A stretch of 45,286 nucleotides of DNA from contig CAIXWN010000178.1 in assembly GCA_903923135.1 (NCBI GenBank), positions 1 through 45,286 on the forward strand. The letters are read 5' to 3'. Source of the stretch: an uncultured Caulobacteraceae bacterium (GTDB lineage Bacteria; Pseudomonadota; Alphaproteobacteria; Caulobacterales; Caulobacteraceae). Position 1 is the first letter of the stretch, and each line of letters begins with the position of its first letter. The notes beneath the pieces are model-generated. The model had not been told where the DNA came from, ran no database searches, and saw only the letters and a list, made by a program, of their open reading frames with translations. This document shows, one piece after another, positions 1 through 8,400 of this stretch. The position numbers and the translations under genes are program-made.

Positions 1-11
1 GATCTCGGACA

Positions 12-986
12 ATGAGAACGCGCATCACGGAAATGTTCGGTGTGGAAACCCCGATCGTCATGGGGGGCATGACCGGCGTCGGCTACGCTGATCTGGTGGC
101 GGCGGTGGCGAACGCCGGCGCCCTGGGCTTCCTGACCGCACACATGTTCAAGTCGGGGGCGGAGCTTCTGGCGGAAATCGAGAAAACCCAGAGCCTTACA
201 GACAAACCCTTCGGCGTGAACCTGACGCTGCTACCGTCGATCAACCCCATCCCCTATGACGAATACCGTGAAGCGATCATCGCCTCGGGAGTCAAGATCG
301 TCGAGACGGCCGGTCGCGCGCCGACCGACCACCTGCCGCGCTTCAAGGAATTCGGCGTCAAGGTCATCCACAAATGCACCTCTGTCCGTCACTCGGTCTC
401 GGCGGTGAAGCATGGCGTCGACGTGATCAGCATCGACGGCTTCGAATGTGCCGGTCACCCCGGTGAGGACGACATCGGCCTGATCGTTCTGCTTCCGGCC
501 ACCGTCGACGCCGTCGACGTGCCGGTGATCGCCTCCGGCGGCATGGCCGACGGCCGCAGCCTGGTGGCCGCGTTGGCGCTCGGCGCCGAAGGCGTCAACA
601 TGGGCACGCGCTTCCTCGCCACGGTGGAAGCCGGCGTGCACAACAACGTCAAGAAGGCGATCGTCGAGAACACCGAGCGCGACACCGTCCTGGTCGGCCG
701 CTCGCTGCGCAACACCGCCCGCGTCGCCCGCAACGCCATCTCCGAGCAGGTGGCGGAAATCCAGAAGGACCCTTCCAAGACCTTCGCCGACGTGCGGGAA
801 CTGATGGCCGGCGTGCGTGGTCGCGAGAACGTGCTGAAGGACGGTGATCTGGACGGCGGCATCTGGACCACCGGCCAGAGCCAGGCGCTGATCCACGACA
901 TCCCCACCTGCGCCGAGGTTGTCCGCAACATCATGGCCCAGGCCGATTCGATCCTCACCGACCGGCTGGTCCGGATCCGGGGGTAA
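12..986 (+). CDS. Nitronate monooxygenase (2-nitropropane dioxygenase family)
   Basis: 324-aa FMN-dependent TIM-barrel enzyme of the nitronate monooxygenase/NAD(P)H-dependent flavin oxidoreductase family. Members oxidise alkyl nitronates to carbonyl compounds and nitrite, or act as NAD(P)H oxidoreductases. The N-terminal flavin-binding stretch with GGMTGVG is at residues 18-24. The conserved histidine block FECAGHPGEDD is at 144-154, with H149 the likely catalytic base. The phosphate-binding GGMADG is at 176-181, followed by the usual GAEGVNMGTRF. Length is normal for the family. The ATG at 12 gives the natural N-terminus, with only 11 bases visible upstream, so its promoter and any partner gene to the left are unknown. 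A strong hairpin follows the stop. The exact substrate cannot be read from the sequence. Confidence in the family is high. Confidence 0.93.
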   Translation: MRTRITEMFGVETPIVMGGMTGVGYADLVAAVANAGALGFLTAHMFKSGAELLAEIEKTQSLTDKPFGVNLTLLPSINPIPYDEYREAIIASGVKIVETAGRAPTDHLPRFKEFGVKVIHKCTSVRHSVSAVKHGVDVISIDGFECAGHPGEDDIGLIVLLPATVDAVDVPVIASGGMADGRSLVAALALGAEGVNMGTRFLATVEAGVHNNVKKAIVENTERDTVLVGRSLRNTARVARNAISEQVAEIQKDPSKTFADVRELMAGVRGRENVLKDGDLDGGIWTTGQSQALIHDIPTCAEVVRNIMAQADSILTDRLVRIRG

Positions 987-992
987 CGGTCG

Positions 993-1018
993 GGCGGGCG
1001 GGGTCGTTCCCGCCCGCC
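993..1018 (+). terminator. Putative terminator hairpin after the nitronate monooxygenase gene
   Basis: A perfect 10-bp GC stem (GGCGGGCGGG pairing with CCCGCCCGCC) with a 6-base loop begins seven bases after the stop codon. There is no T-tract, so this is only terminator-like. It may instead slow or protect the transcript end. Confidence 0.5.
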
Positions 1019-1114
1019 GGAACGGCGCGGACACTGTCACAGGACTGTGCCTTTGGCGGGCTAGTCTGGCCAACCCCGCCCCGCGCCCGTGGCGCGTTCC
1101 CATGACGGCTGTTT

Positions 1115-2479
1115 ATGACCCTAGTTCTTGAGCCGGCCCGCGCCGTCGACGTGATCGTCCAGACCGATGTGCTGGTGGTGGGCAGCGGGCCCGGCGGCCT
1201 CGCCGCCGCCCTGGCCTCCGCCCGCGCGGGGGCGAAAACCGTCCTTCTGGAGCGCAACGGCTGCTTCGGGGGCAACATCACCCAGGTCGGCGTCGAGGGG
1301 CTGGCCTGGTACCGGCACGAAAAGACGGTCGACTGCGAAGGCATCGGCATCGAGTTCGAGACCCGCGCCAAGGCCATGGGCGCGGCCATGCCCGAGCCGC
1401 AGTCCCTGAGCCACGCCCTCGACGCGGAGGCTTTCAAGCACGTGGCCGATGTCCTGGTGCGCGAGGCGGGCATAACCCCGATGCTGCACCGGATGGGAGC
1501 GGCGCCGATCATGGAGGGCCGCTCGCTCCGGGGCGTGTTCACCGAGAGCAAGGCGGGGCGCGAGGCGATCCTGGCCAGGCGGGTGATCGACGCCACCGGC
1601 GACGCCGACATCGCCTATCGCGCCGGCGCCCCGACGGTGAAGACGCCGAAGGAAGAGATGATGGCCACCTCGGTGATGTTCTCGATGAGCGGCGTCGACA
1701 AGCGCCGATTCCTCGACGCCGTGAAGGCCGATCCCCAGACCTACAAGGACTGGGAGGGCAACGGCGAGTGGAACATCGAGACCACGGGCAAGGAGGACGC
1801 ACTGTTCTCCCCGTTCCTGCGCAAGCCGTTCAAGCAGGCGCTCGAGGCCGGGCTGCTGCCCCCGAACCTGTCCACCATCGCCGGCACCTGGGGCGCGGTG
1901 TCGGACCAGGGTGACCTGACCTACCTCAATCTGGTGGCACTGGCCGGCCTCGACGGCACGAACCCCGACGACCTGACCACCGCCGAGATGGACGGGCGCG
2001 GCCAGGCGATGCAGGCGATCGAGGCCCTCAAGCGGTACATGCCCGGCTGCGAGGGAGCCAAGCTGCGCAACTTCGGCATGACCCTGGGGGTGAGGGACAC
2101 GCGCAAGATCGACGCCGTCTATAACATGACCTCGGACGACGTGCGCCACGAGGCCCGCTTCGAGGATTCCATCGGCATCTTCCCCGAGTTCATCGACGGC
2201 TATGGCATCCTGATCCTGCCCACCACGGGCCGGTACTTCCACCTCCCCTATCGATGCCTTCTGCCGCGGGGCGTGGACAATCTGCTCTTGGCCGGCCGCA
2301 GCATCGGCGGCGACAAGACCAGCCACGCGGCGGTGCGCAACATGATGTGCTGCGCCGTGGCCGGCCAGGGCGCCGGCGTCGCCGCGGCGATCTCCGTGGC
2401 CACCGACACGCCCTTCGCCGATCTGGACGTGGCGCGCGTCCAGGATGAACTGAGACGGCAGGGCGCCCGACTTCATTGA
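1115..2479 (+). CDS. FAD-dependent oxidoreductase (FAD_oxidored family)
   Basis: 454-aa flavoprotein of the family in which an N-terminal Rossmann fold binds FAD. The GSGPGG motif is at residues 23-28, followed by an acidic strand end (LLER). The glycine-rich CFGGNIT segment, typical of this succinate-dehydrogenase-like superfamily, comes next. A second FAD contact near the C-terminus reads LLLAGRSIGGDKTSHAA, then a Cys-Cys pair. There is no signal peptide or membrane segment, so it is likely cytosolic. The ATG at 1115 is chosen because the dinucleotide-binding fold starts about 17 residues later. It lies 42 bp before an MFS carrier on the same strand, so the two are probably co-transcribed and may share a substrate (inference). 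The reaction is unknown. Confidence 0.85.
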   Translation: MTLVLEPARAVDVIVQTDVLVVGSGPGGLAAALASARAGAKTVLLERNGCFGGNITQVGVEGLAWYRHEKTVDCEGIGIEFETRAKAMGAAMPEPQSLSHALDAEAFKHVADVLVREAGITPMLHRMGAAPIMEGRSLRGVFTESKAGREAILARRVIDATGDADIAYRAGAPTVKTPKEEMMATSVMFSMSGVDKRRFLDAVKADPQTYKDWEGNGEWNIETTGKEDALFSPFLRKPFKQALEAGLLPPNLSTIAGTWGAVSDQGDLTYLNLVALAGLDGTNPDDLTTAEMDGRGQAMQAIEALKRYMPGCEGAKLRNFGMTLGVRDTRKIDAVYNMTSDDVRHEARFEDSIGIFPEFIDGYGILILPTTGRYFHLPYRCLLPRGVDNLLLAGRSIGGDKTSHAAVRNMMCCAVAGQGAGVAAAISVATDTPFADLDVARVQDELRRQGARLH

Positions 2480-2521
2480 GGATTTCGACGCCGGACGCGA
2501 TGACCGGCTAGGGGGACGGCG

Positions 2522-3781
2522 TTGCACATTCGAGGCCGATGGTGGGTGCTGGCCCTGATCAGCGTGGTGATCGCCGGCAACTATTACGCCTTCGATGTCA
2601 TCGCGCCGGTGGCGGACCTGCTGCGCCGTCAACGCGGGTTCAGCCAGTCGCAGATCGGCATGCTCAACGCCATCTACGCCCTGCCGAACATCCCGCTGTC
2701 CCTGGTCGGCGGCCTGCTGATCGACCGGATCGGTCCCGCCCGCGCCAGCCTTCTGGCGGCGGCCTTCTGCTTCATCGGCTCGGTGCTCACCGCCATCGGC
2801 CAGCCCTATGCGCTGATGGTCTTCGGACGACTGGTCTTCGGCATCGGCGAGGAGACGCTGTTCATCTCCCTCCTGGCCGGCGTGGCGCAGTGGTTCGCCG
2901 GCGGTGGCGCTGCTGTGGCCATGTCGCTGTTCTTCAGCATGGCGCGGGTTGGCTCCTACATGTCTGACATCTCGCCACGATGGGCGCCCGGTATCTATGC
3001 CGCCGGCTGGCGCCCCGCCCTGGAGCTGTCGGCGGCCATCACCGGAATCAGCCTCGTGGCGGCCATCGTCTATCTCAGGATCGACCGGCTGCGCCCGGCG
3101 TCCGTCGCCGGCGCGCAGATCGCCGACGGCGGGCACGGACGGTTCGACTGGCGGGACCTGATCCGCTTCGACCGGTCGTTCTGTTACATCATGGGCCTGA
3201 ACGTGCTGTTCGCGTCGGTGTTCTTTCCGTTCCGATCCACCTTCGCCATCGTCTTCTTCCAGGACGCCAAGGGCCTGAGCCTGGCGGAGGCCGGTCTGGT
3301 CAACTCCTGGGTGTTCTTCACGGCCATCTTCGCGACCCCGGTCTTCGGCCTGGTCGCCGACCGGTTCGGCCGGCGGGCCATGATGCTCACCTTCGGCGCC
3401 GCGCTCGTGCCCATGACCTTCGCCATCCTGGGCCTGACGCACTGGAGCCTGTGGATCTCCACCGCCCTGATGGGCCTCAGCTTCTCGGTGATTCCCGCGG
3501 TGATCTGGCCGTCGACCGCGATGCTGGTCGAGCCCCGGCGGCTGGGCACGGCCTTCGGCCTGATCAATGTGCTGCAGAGTCTGGGCATGGGCGCCCTCAA
3601 CCTGGCGGCCGGATGGCTGAACGATCAGGCCGGCGCCGGGCCGCACAATCCGGGCGGCTACGCCCCGATGCTGTGGATGTTCTTCCTGTTCAGCCTCGCC
3701 GGCTTCTTCGCGGTCGCCGCCCTCTGGCGCAGGGAGTCCGGGCCGAACGGCCACGGCCTGAACGCGCCCGCCGTCCGGTGA
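2522..3781 (+). CDS. MFS transporter
   Basis: 419-aa integral membrane protein with about 12 hydrophobic segments in two six-helix halves. MFS loop 2-3 motif is seen as GGLLIDRIGPAR at residues 63-74, and its repeat in the second half as GLVADRFGRR at 276-285. The start is a TTG at 2522 preceded by a purine-rich GGGGGACG. No ATG near the N-terminus would keep the first helix. It follows the FAD oxidoreductase gene closely and probably forms a unit with it. The substrate cannot be told, but an organic acid or another small metabolite handled by the neighbouring oxidoreductases is plausible (inference). Confidence 0.88.
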   Translation: MHIRGRWWVLALISVVIAGNYYAFDVIAPVADLLRRQRGFSQSQIGMLNAIYALPNIPLSLVGGLLIDRIGPARASLLAAAFCFIGSVLTAIGQPYALMVFGRLVFGIGEETLFISLLAGVAQWFAGGGAAVAMSLFFSMARVGSYMSDISPRWAPGIYAAGWRPALELSAAITGISLVAAIVYLRIDRLRPASVAGAQIADGGHGRFDWRDLIRFDRSFCYIMGLNVLFASVFFPFRSTFAIVFFQDAKGLSLAEAGLVNSWVFFTAIFATPVFGLVADRFGRRAMMLTFGAALVPMTFAILGLTHWSLWISTALMGLSFSVIPAVIWPSTAMLVEPRRLGTAFGLINVLQSLGMGALNLAAGWLNDQAGAGPHNPGGYAPMLWMFFLFSLAGFFAVAALWRRESGPNGHGLNAPAVR

Positions 3782-3884
3782 GCCGCTCCGTCCGCCCGAT
3801 CCGTGAGCAGGCGGCGATCCCGCGCCCCCCCGCCCGCCATACCCCCTTGCCGCCGCTCCCCGCGTCCCTATGAACGGACTCCGC

Positions 3885-3903
3885 CGCCGCGGTCCCCGCG
3901 GCG
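3885..3903. terminator. GC hairpin between the two transporter genes
   Basis: CGCCGCGG and CCGCGGCG pair as an 8-bp stem around a 3-base loop in the 152-bp gap between the MFS gene and the amino-acid permease gene. No T-run follows. It may separate the two transcription units, but the evidence is weak. Confidence 0.3.
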
Positions 3904-3933
3904 CCCACGCCGGCCACACGGGGAGTTGCTGAT

Positions 3934-5322
3934 TTGACCGCCACTGAAGGTCTGGCCGAGGCGGCTCCGCAACTGGGCAAGTCGCTTCGCCCCCGCCATG
4001 TGACGATGATCACCATCGGCGGCATCATCGGCGCCGGCCTCTTCGTCGGTTCGAGCGCCTCCATCGCCACGACCGGACCGGCGATCATCGTGTCCTACGG
4101 TCTGGCGGGGCTGGTCATCCTGGTGGTCATGCGCATGCTCAGCGAGATGGCCGTGGCTCACCCGCACATCGGCGCCTTCACCGAATTCTCGCGCGAGGGC
4201 CTGGGCGACTGGGCCGGTTTCACCAGCGGATGGCTGTACTGGTTCAACTGGGCGATAATCGCCGCTATCGAGGCGCTGGCCGGCGCGCGCATCATCCATG
4301 ACTGGCTGCCCGGCTTTCCCGTCTGGACGATCGGCTGGGGCCTGCTCGCCAGCCTTACGGCGGTGAACCTGCTTTCGACGCGGTCTTACGGCGAATTCGA
4401 ATTCTGGTTCGCCTCGGTGAAGGTGGCCGCCATCGTGGTCTTCATCGTGGTGGGGCTGGTCTTCGTGCTCGGCCACGACCCCCAGGCCCAGGTGCGCAAC
4501 CTCTATTCGCATGGCGGGTTCTCGCCCTTTGGCCCGGCGGCGATGTTCAGCGGCGTGGTCAGCGTGATCCTGGCCCTGTGCGGCGCCGAGATCGCCACGA
4601 TCGCCGCGGCCGAGAGCCCTGACGGGGCCAAGGCCGTGGCCCGGATGACCGGTTCGGTGATCCTCCGGATCATGCTGTTTTATATCGGATCCATCAGCCT
4701 GATTGTGATGATCGTGCCCTGGAACCAGATCCGCTCCGGAGACTCACCCTTCACCGTCGCTCTCGAGGCGATGAACATTCCGGCCGCGGCCCTGGGCATG
4801 AAGCTGATCGTGCTCACCGCCGTCCTGTCCTGCCTGAACTCGGCGATCTATGTGACGTCGCGGGTGCTGTTCACCCTCTCGGCGCGAGGAGACGCGCCCA
4901 AGGCCCTGGTCAGGCTCAACATTCGCCGTGTTCCCATGCGCGCGATCCTGTTCTCCAGCCTGTTCGGCTATGTGGCTGTCTACGCCTCTGTGGTCTCGCC
5001 CGAGCGGGTCTTCGCCTTTCTGGTCAACGCCGCCGGCTCGGTGATGCTGCTGATCTACATCCTCACCGCCCTGGCCCATATCCGCCTCAGACACAGGCTG
5101 GAGCGTACGGCGCCTGACCGGTTGAGATTGAGGGTCTGGCTGTTCCCCTGGCTGAGCTACGCCACGGTCGCAGTGATGATCGGCGTGCTCTGCGCCATGC
5201 TGCTCATTCCGGCGCGTCGTCCCGAGGTGATGTCGGGCCTGGTCAGCCTCGCCGGAGTCCTCGCCCTCTACGGGGTGTTTCGCTTCAGGCGGGACGGGTC
5301 AGGGTCGCGCGCGCCGGGCTGA
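3934..5322 (+). CDS. Amino acid permease (APC superfamily, AAT-type)
   Basis: 462-aa inner-membrane protein with about 12 helices, of the proton-coupled amino acid transporter family (GABA/proline/aromatic permease type). The substrate-binding helix-1 motif GGIIGAGLFVGS is at residues 29-40. A conserved sequence ending in EM (RMLSEM) follows helix 2. Length matches AAT-family permeases (450-470 aa). The TTG at 3934 is preceded by GGGGAG and gives the usual short cytosolic tail before helix 1. The substrate amino acid cannot be assigned from sequence alone. It stands after a 152-bp gap with a hairpin, so it probably has its own promoter. Confidence 0.88.
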   Translation: MTATEGLAEAAPQLGKSLRPRHVTMITIGGIIGAGLFVGSSASIATTGPAIIVSYGLAGLVILVVMRMLSEMAVAHPHIGAFTEFSREGLGDWAGFTSGWLYWFNWAIIAAIEALAGARIIHDWLPGFPVWTIGWGLLASLTAVNLLSTRSYGEFEFWFASVKVAAIVVFIVVGLVFVLGHDPQAQVRNLYSHGGFSPFGPAAMFSGVVSVILALCGAEIATIAAAESPDGAKAVARMTGSVILRIMLFYIGSISLIVMIVPWNQIRSGDSPFTVALEAMNIPAAALGMKLIVLTAVLSCLNSAIYVTSRVLFTLSARGDAPKALVRLNIRRVPMRAILFSSLFGYVAVYASVVSPERVFAFLVNAAGSVMLLIYILTALAHIRLRHRLERTAPDRLRLRVWLFPWLSYATVAVMIGVLCAMLLIPARRPEVMSGLVSLAGVLALYGVFRFRRDGSGSRAPG

Positions 5323-5547
5323 CAGCGCGGACCCGATTGGCGTCGGCCGCCGGATCGGCGTAGGGTGACGTCAGATTCCGGGGGGCATCTGGGAGGAAGT
5401 GGGACCGGGTCGTCTTTTCGCCCCGGGCCGCCGGGTTTCCTTTGCCGGATTCCGACCTGAGGCCAGCCTACAGAATGGCTGATCAGGGCGGGGCGAGCCG
5501 CGGTCAGCGACCGGCGGCTCAGCAGGAGGCGCCGACCCGTCGACCCG

Positions 5548-7809
5548 ATGGCAGACACCGAAAGACCCAGCCGATTCGAAGTGGCCCCGGAGTTCGTGCA
5601 GGATCTCCTCTCGGCTGTGGAGCGCGTCGCCGAGATCGGCATCTGGCAACTGGATCTCGTCACGGGGCGGGCGACCGGCTCGGAAGGGCTCTTCCGGATC
5701 ATGGGATACGAGGCTGCCGATCCGTCCTGGACGCTCGAGGACTTCATGGTCCGCGTCCACCCCGACGACGTGGCGGCCGTGAAGTCTGGCATTGCCGACC
5801 TGACCGGCGGCGCCGATCCCTACTACATGGACTATCGGATGGTGCGCCCGGGCGGGACCGAACGGGTGGTCCGAAGCCGGGGAGAGGTGTTCTGCGACGC
5901 CGCCGGCAAGCTCTCACGAATGCTTTGCACCGTTCAGGACTTCACCGACCGGAAACGCCTTGAGGACACCCTTCGCGACAGCGAGGCCCGCTATCGAGCC
6001 CTCTTTGAGGTGTCGCCGGACGCCACCGTCATGTGGGACGCCAGTGGCGTCATCCGTATGGCCAACCCCCGCACAGCCAGTCTGCTGGGCTTCGACAGGG
6101 CGGAGGACCTGATCGGGCGCAGATGGGAACTGAGTGTCGCCGCCGAAGACGTTGCGGCCGCGGCAGAACCGATGCGCCGCACAGATCCGACCTCTCCGGT
6201 CACTGAGAACGAGTTCCGGATGGTGAGAAAGGACGGCAGCCTGATCTTTGTTCAAGGGCGGGCGGCGCCGGTGTTCGACGCCGCGGGCCGTCCGTCCTAC
6301 TTCATCGCGGCGGCTCGAGACATCACGGCCCAGAAGAACACGCTGGATGCGCTGCGCACGACGAGCGACCTGCTGAAGAACGCCGAGACCGTGGCCCAGG
6401 TGGGCAGCTGGCAGTGGGACCTGGAATCCAACACCCAGATCTGGTCGGAGATGACCTATCGGCTGATGGGCGTCCCGCAGGACGACTCGGTTCGCAGGTT
6501 CCAGGACTTCGTCGCCCATGTGCATCCGGACGACCTCGGTCGCCTCGCGGCGGCGGCGCGCGCCGACATGGCCGCCGGCGGCGCGGCTGGTGCCCAGGAA
6601 ATGGAGTTCAGGATAGTTCGCCCCGATGGCGAGGAGCGAACGGTCGCCAGTCGCCGACAGGTCTATCTCAACGCCCAGGGGAAGGCCGTCCGCATGGTCG
6701 GGACGATGCAGGACGTCACCGAACGCGCCCGCCGCGAGCGCGACATGACGCAACTGCATGACGATCTGGTGGCCAATGTGCAGATCCTGGAGCGTCGCCA
6801 GAGCGACATGCTGTTGCTGAACGAACTGAATGAGACCCTCCAGTCCTGCAAATCCCAGTCCGAGGTCTATCCCATCGTCAGCGCGGCCGCCGAGGCGTTG
6901 TTTCCCGGCGCAAGCGGCGGACTGGCGACCAGCGCGGACAATCGCCGCGATCTTCGCACCCGTGTGCAGTGGGGCCCGGCGCAGGATCTGGCCGCGGACT
7001 TTTCAACCCACGACTGCTGGGCGTTACGCAGGGGTCAGGTGCATGAGGGCAATGCTCCGGGCAAGGGCGCGTTGTGCGGCCATTTCACCTCACCCCCCGC
7101 CGGGCGCTATATCTGCGCGCCCCTGATGGTCGCTGGCAACCTGATCGGACTTCTGCACTTCGCCTTCGCCGCGGACGATGCGGTGGATGAGGGTCGCCGC
7201 GATCTGCTCATCATGTTCTGCGACCTGGTCAAGCTGTCGCTGTCGAACCTGGCCCTGCGCAACGATCTGCAGCAGCAGGCCATTCATGATCCGCTGACGG
7301 GTTTGTTCAACCGTCGCTACCTCGACGAGACCCTGCCGCGGGAGGCCAGTCGCGCCGGGCGTCGCGGTTCGACCCTTTCGGTCGCCATGATCGACATCGA
7401 TCATTTCAAGTCGTTCAACGACACCTGGGGTCATGCCGCGGGCGACGAGGTGTTGAGGACCCTGGGTGAGGTGCTGCGGCAGGGCGTGCGGGAGAGCGAC
7501 ATCGCCTGCCGGTACGGTGGAGAGGAGTTTCTGCTCGTGCTGACCGACACCGACATCTCGACGGCGAGGAAGCGCCTGGAGGCGGTCTGCGCCGAGATAC
7601 GCCTCAGGCAGATCCATTTGCAGGACCAGACTCTGCCCGGCGTTACCGTGTCGGCCGGCCTGGCGCAGCTTCCGCTGCACGGCGTGACGCCCGCGGCGCT
7701 GATCAAGGCCTCCGACGACGCGCTCTATGCCGCCAAGCACGCCGGTCGCGACCGGATCGAGATCGCCCCGTCGGAAGGCTCCCCTACCGCTGACGCCGCG
7801 CCTCGCTGA
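5548..7809 (+). CDS. PAS-PAS-PAS-GAF-GGDEF diguanylate cyclase
   Basis: 753-aa multi-sensor protein predicted to make cyclic di-GMP from GTP. Three PAS/PAC modules are recognisable at about residues 25-135, 145-265 and 285-400. The PAC ends are visible as repeated 'QDFTDRK', 'RDITAQK' and 'QDVTERA'. A short helical linker follows, then a GAF domain at about 430-575 and a GGDEF domain at about 580-745. The active site is GGEEF at 657-661. The inhibitory-site RxxD is intact (RESD, 648-651), so product feedback is expected. No transmembrane helix or signal peptide is seen, so it is probably a cytosolic sensor whose PAS/GAF domains detect a redox, ligand or light cue (inference). It has no EAL domain. 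The 225-bp region upstream probably carries its promoter. Its 3' end overlaps the convergent gene by 26 bp. Confidence 0.93.
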   Translation: MADTERPSRFEVAPEFVQDLLSAVERVAEIGIWQLDLVTGRATGSEGLFRIMGYEAADPSWTLEDFMVRVHPDDVAAVKSGIADLTGGADPYYMDYRMVRPGGTERVVRSRGEVFCDAAGKLSRMLCTVQDFTDRKRLEDTLRDSEARYRALFEVSPDATVMWDASGVIRMANPRTASLLGFDRAEDLIGRRWELSVAAEDVAAAAEPMRRTDPTSPVTENEFRMVRKDGSLIFVQGRAAPVFDAAGRPSYFIAAARDITAQKNTLDALRTTSDLLKNAETVAQVGSWQWDLESNTQIWSEMTYRLMGVPQDDSVRRFQDFVAHVHPDDLGRLAAAARADMAAGGAAGAQEMEFRIVRPDGEERTVASRRQVYLNAQGKAVRMVGTMQDVTERARRERDMTQLHDDLVANVQILERRQSDMLLLNELNETLQSCKSQSEVYPIVSAAAEALFPGASGGLATSADNRRDLRTRVQWGPAQDLAADFSTHDCWALRRGQVHEGNAPGKGALCGHFTSPPAGRYICAPLMVAGNLIGLLHFAFAADDAVDEGRRDLLIMFCDLVKLSLSNLALRNDLQQQAIHDPLTGLFNRRYLDETLPREASRAGRRGSTLSVAMIDIDHFKSFNDTWGHAAGDEVLRTLGEVLRQGVRESDIACRYGGEEFLLVLTDTDISTARKRLEAVCAEIRLRQIHLQDQTLPGVTVSAGLAQLPLHGVTPAALIKASDDALYAAKHAGRDRIEIAPSEGSPTADAAPR

Positions 7810-8218
7810 TCTGTCGGATCAGCTCCTCCAGATTGCTTTGGACCAGCGCCCGTTCGCTCCGGGGAAGTGCGCCGCGATGAAGCCGCATCTCGCGCGCCTC
7901 GTGAAGCTCGGTCTGATGCAGCTGCCGGCCGAAAATCAGGAAATCGTTGTGGTCGATCCAGCCCTGCGCGCGGGCCGAGTCCAGGGCCGCGCGAATCCGC
8001 GCCTCCTCCTCGGCGAATTCCGGGGCGCCGTGCACGGCATCGAGCCGATCGCGGGCGTGAGCGGCGTCCGTCCAGCCTCCCTGCCCTTCCGCGGGCTCTG
8101 CGTTGCGCCGGGAGTCGGAGGTCGGATCGGCGCCGATCTGGCCCTGGGCCGACGCGGTCAACGGCAGACACAGCATCGAAGCGGCGACGGCGAGGCGTCT
8201 GAACCGGCGGCGCGGCAT
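7784..8218 (-). CDS. Hypothetical small secreted protein
   Basis: 144-aa protein with a clear signal peptide: a basic start (PRRRFRR), a hydrophobic core and a TASAQ-type cleavage site near residue 24. The mature part is charged and helix-rich (many Glu, Arg and Ala) with no family I recognise. It probably acts in the periplasm. The stop lies inside the last codons of the convergent diguanylate cyclase gene (26-bp overlap). The ATG at 8218 is chosen for its signal peptide, although the ribosome binding site is weak. It is a real gene on the strength of the signal sequence. Its function is unknown. Confidence 0.6.
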   Translation of the reverse strand: MPRRRFRRLAVAASMLCLPLTASAQGQIGADPTSDSRRNAEPAEGQGGWTDAAHARDRLDAVHGAPEFAEEEARIRAALDSARAQGWIDHNDFLIFGRQLHQTELHEAREMRLHRGALPRSERALVQSNLEELIRQISEARRQR

Positions 8219-8400
8219 GGTTGGGATCGTTCCCTGGAACCTGCGCCCGGCGGTGACGCGCCTCTTCCTGGGCGCTGGGAGATGAACGCCACCTGATGAT
8301 CGCGTTCACACGACCCCGGACATGTCGGCACGCGGCGACTTCCTGTGCGATAGTCGTCCGCAAGCCGAGGCCATCGGCGGCTGGCAAGGGAGGAAGGGCC

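Noticed and set aside
1121-3919. Very long minus-strand open frame (932 codons) across the FAD oxidoreductase and MFS genes
   Set aside because: It is antisense to two genes with clear domains. The translation is low-complexity His/Gly/Arg/Asp typical of a high-GC shadow frame.
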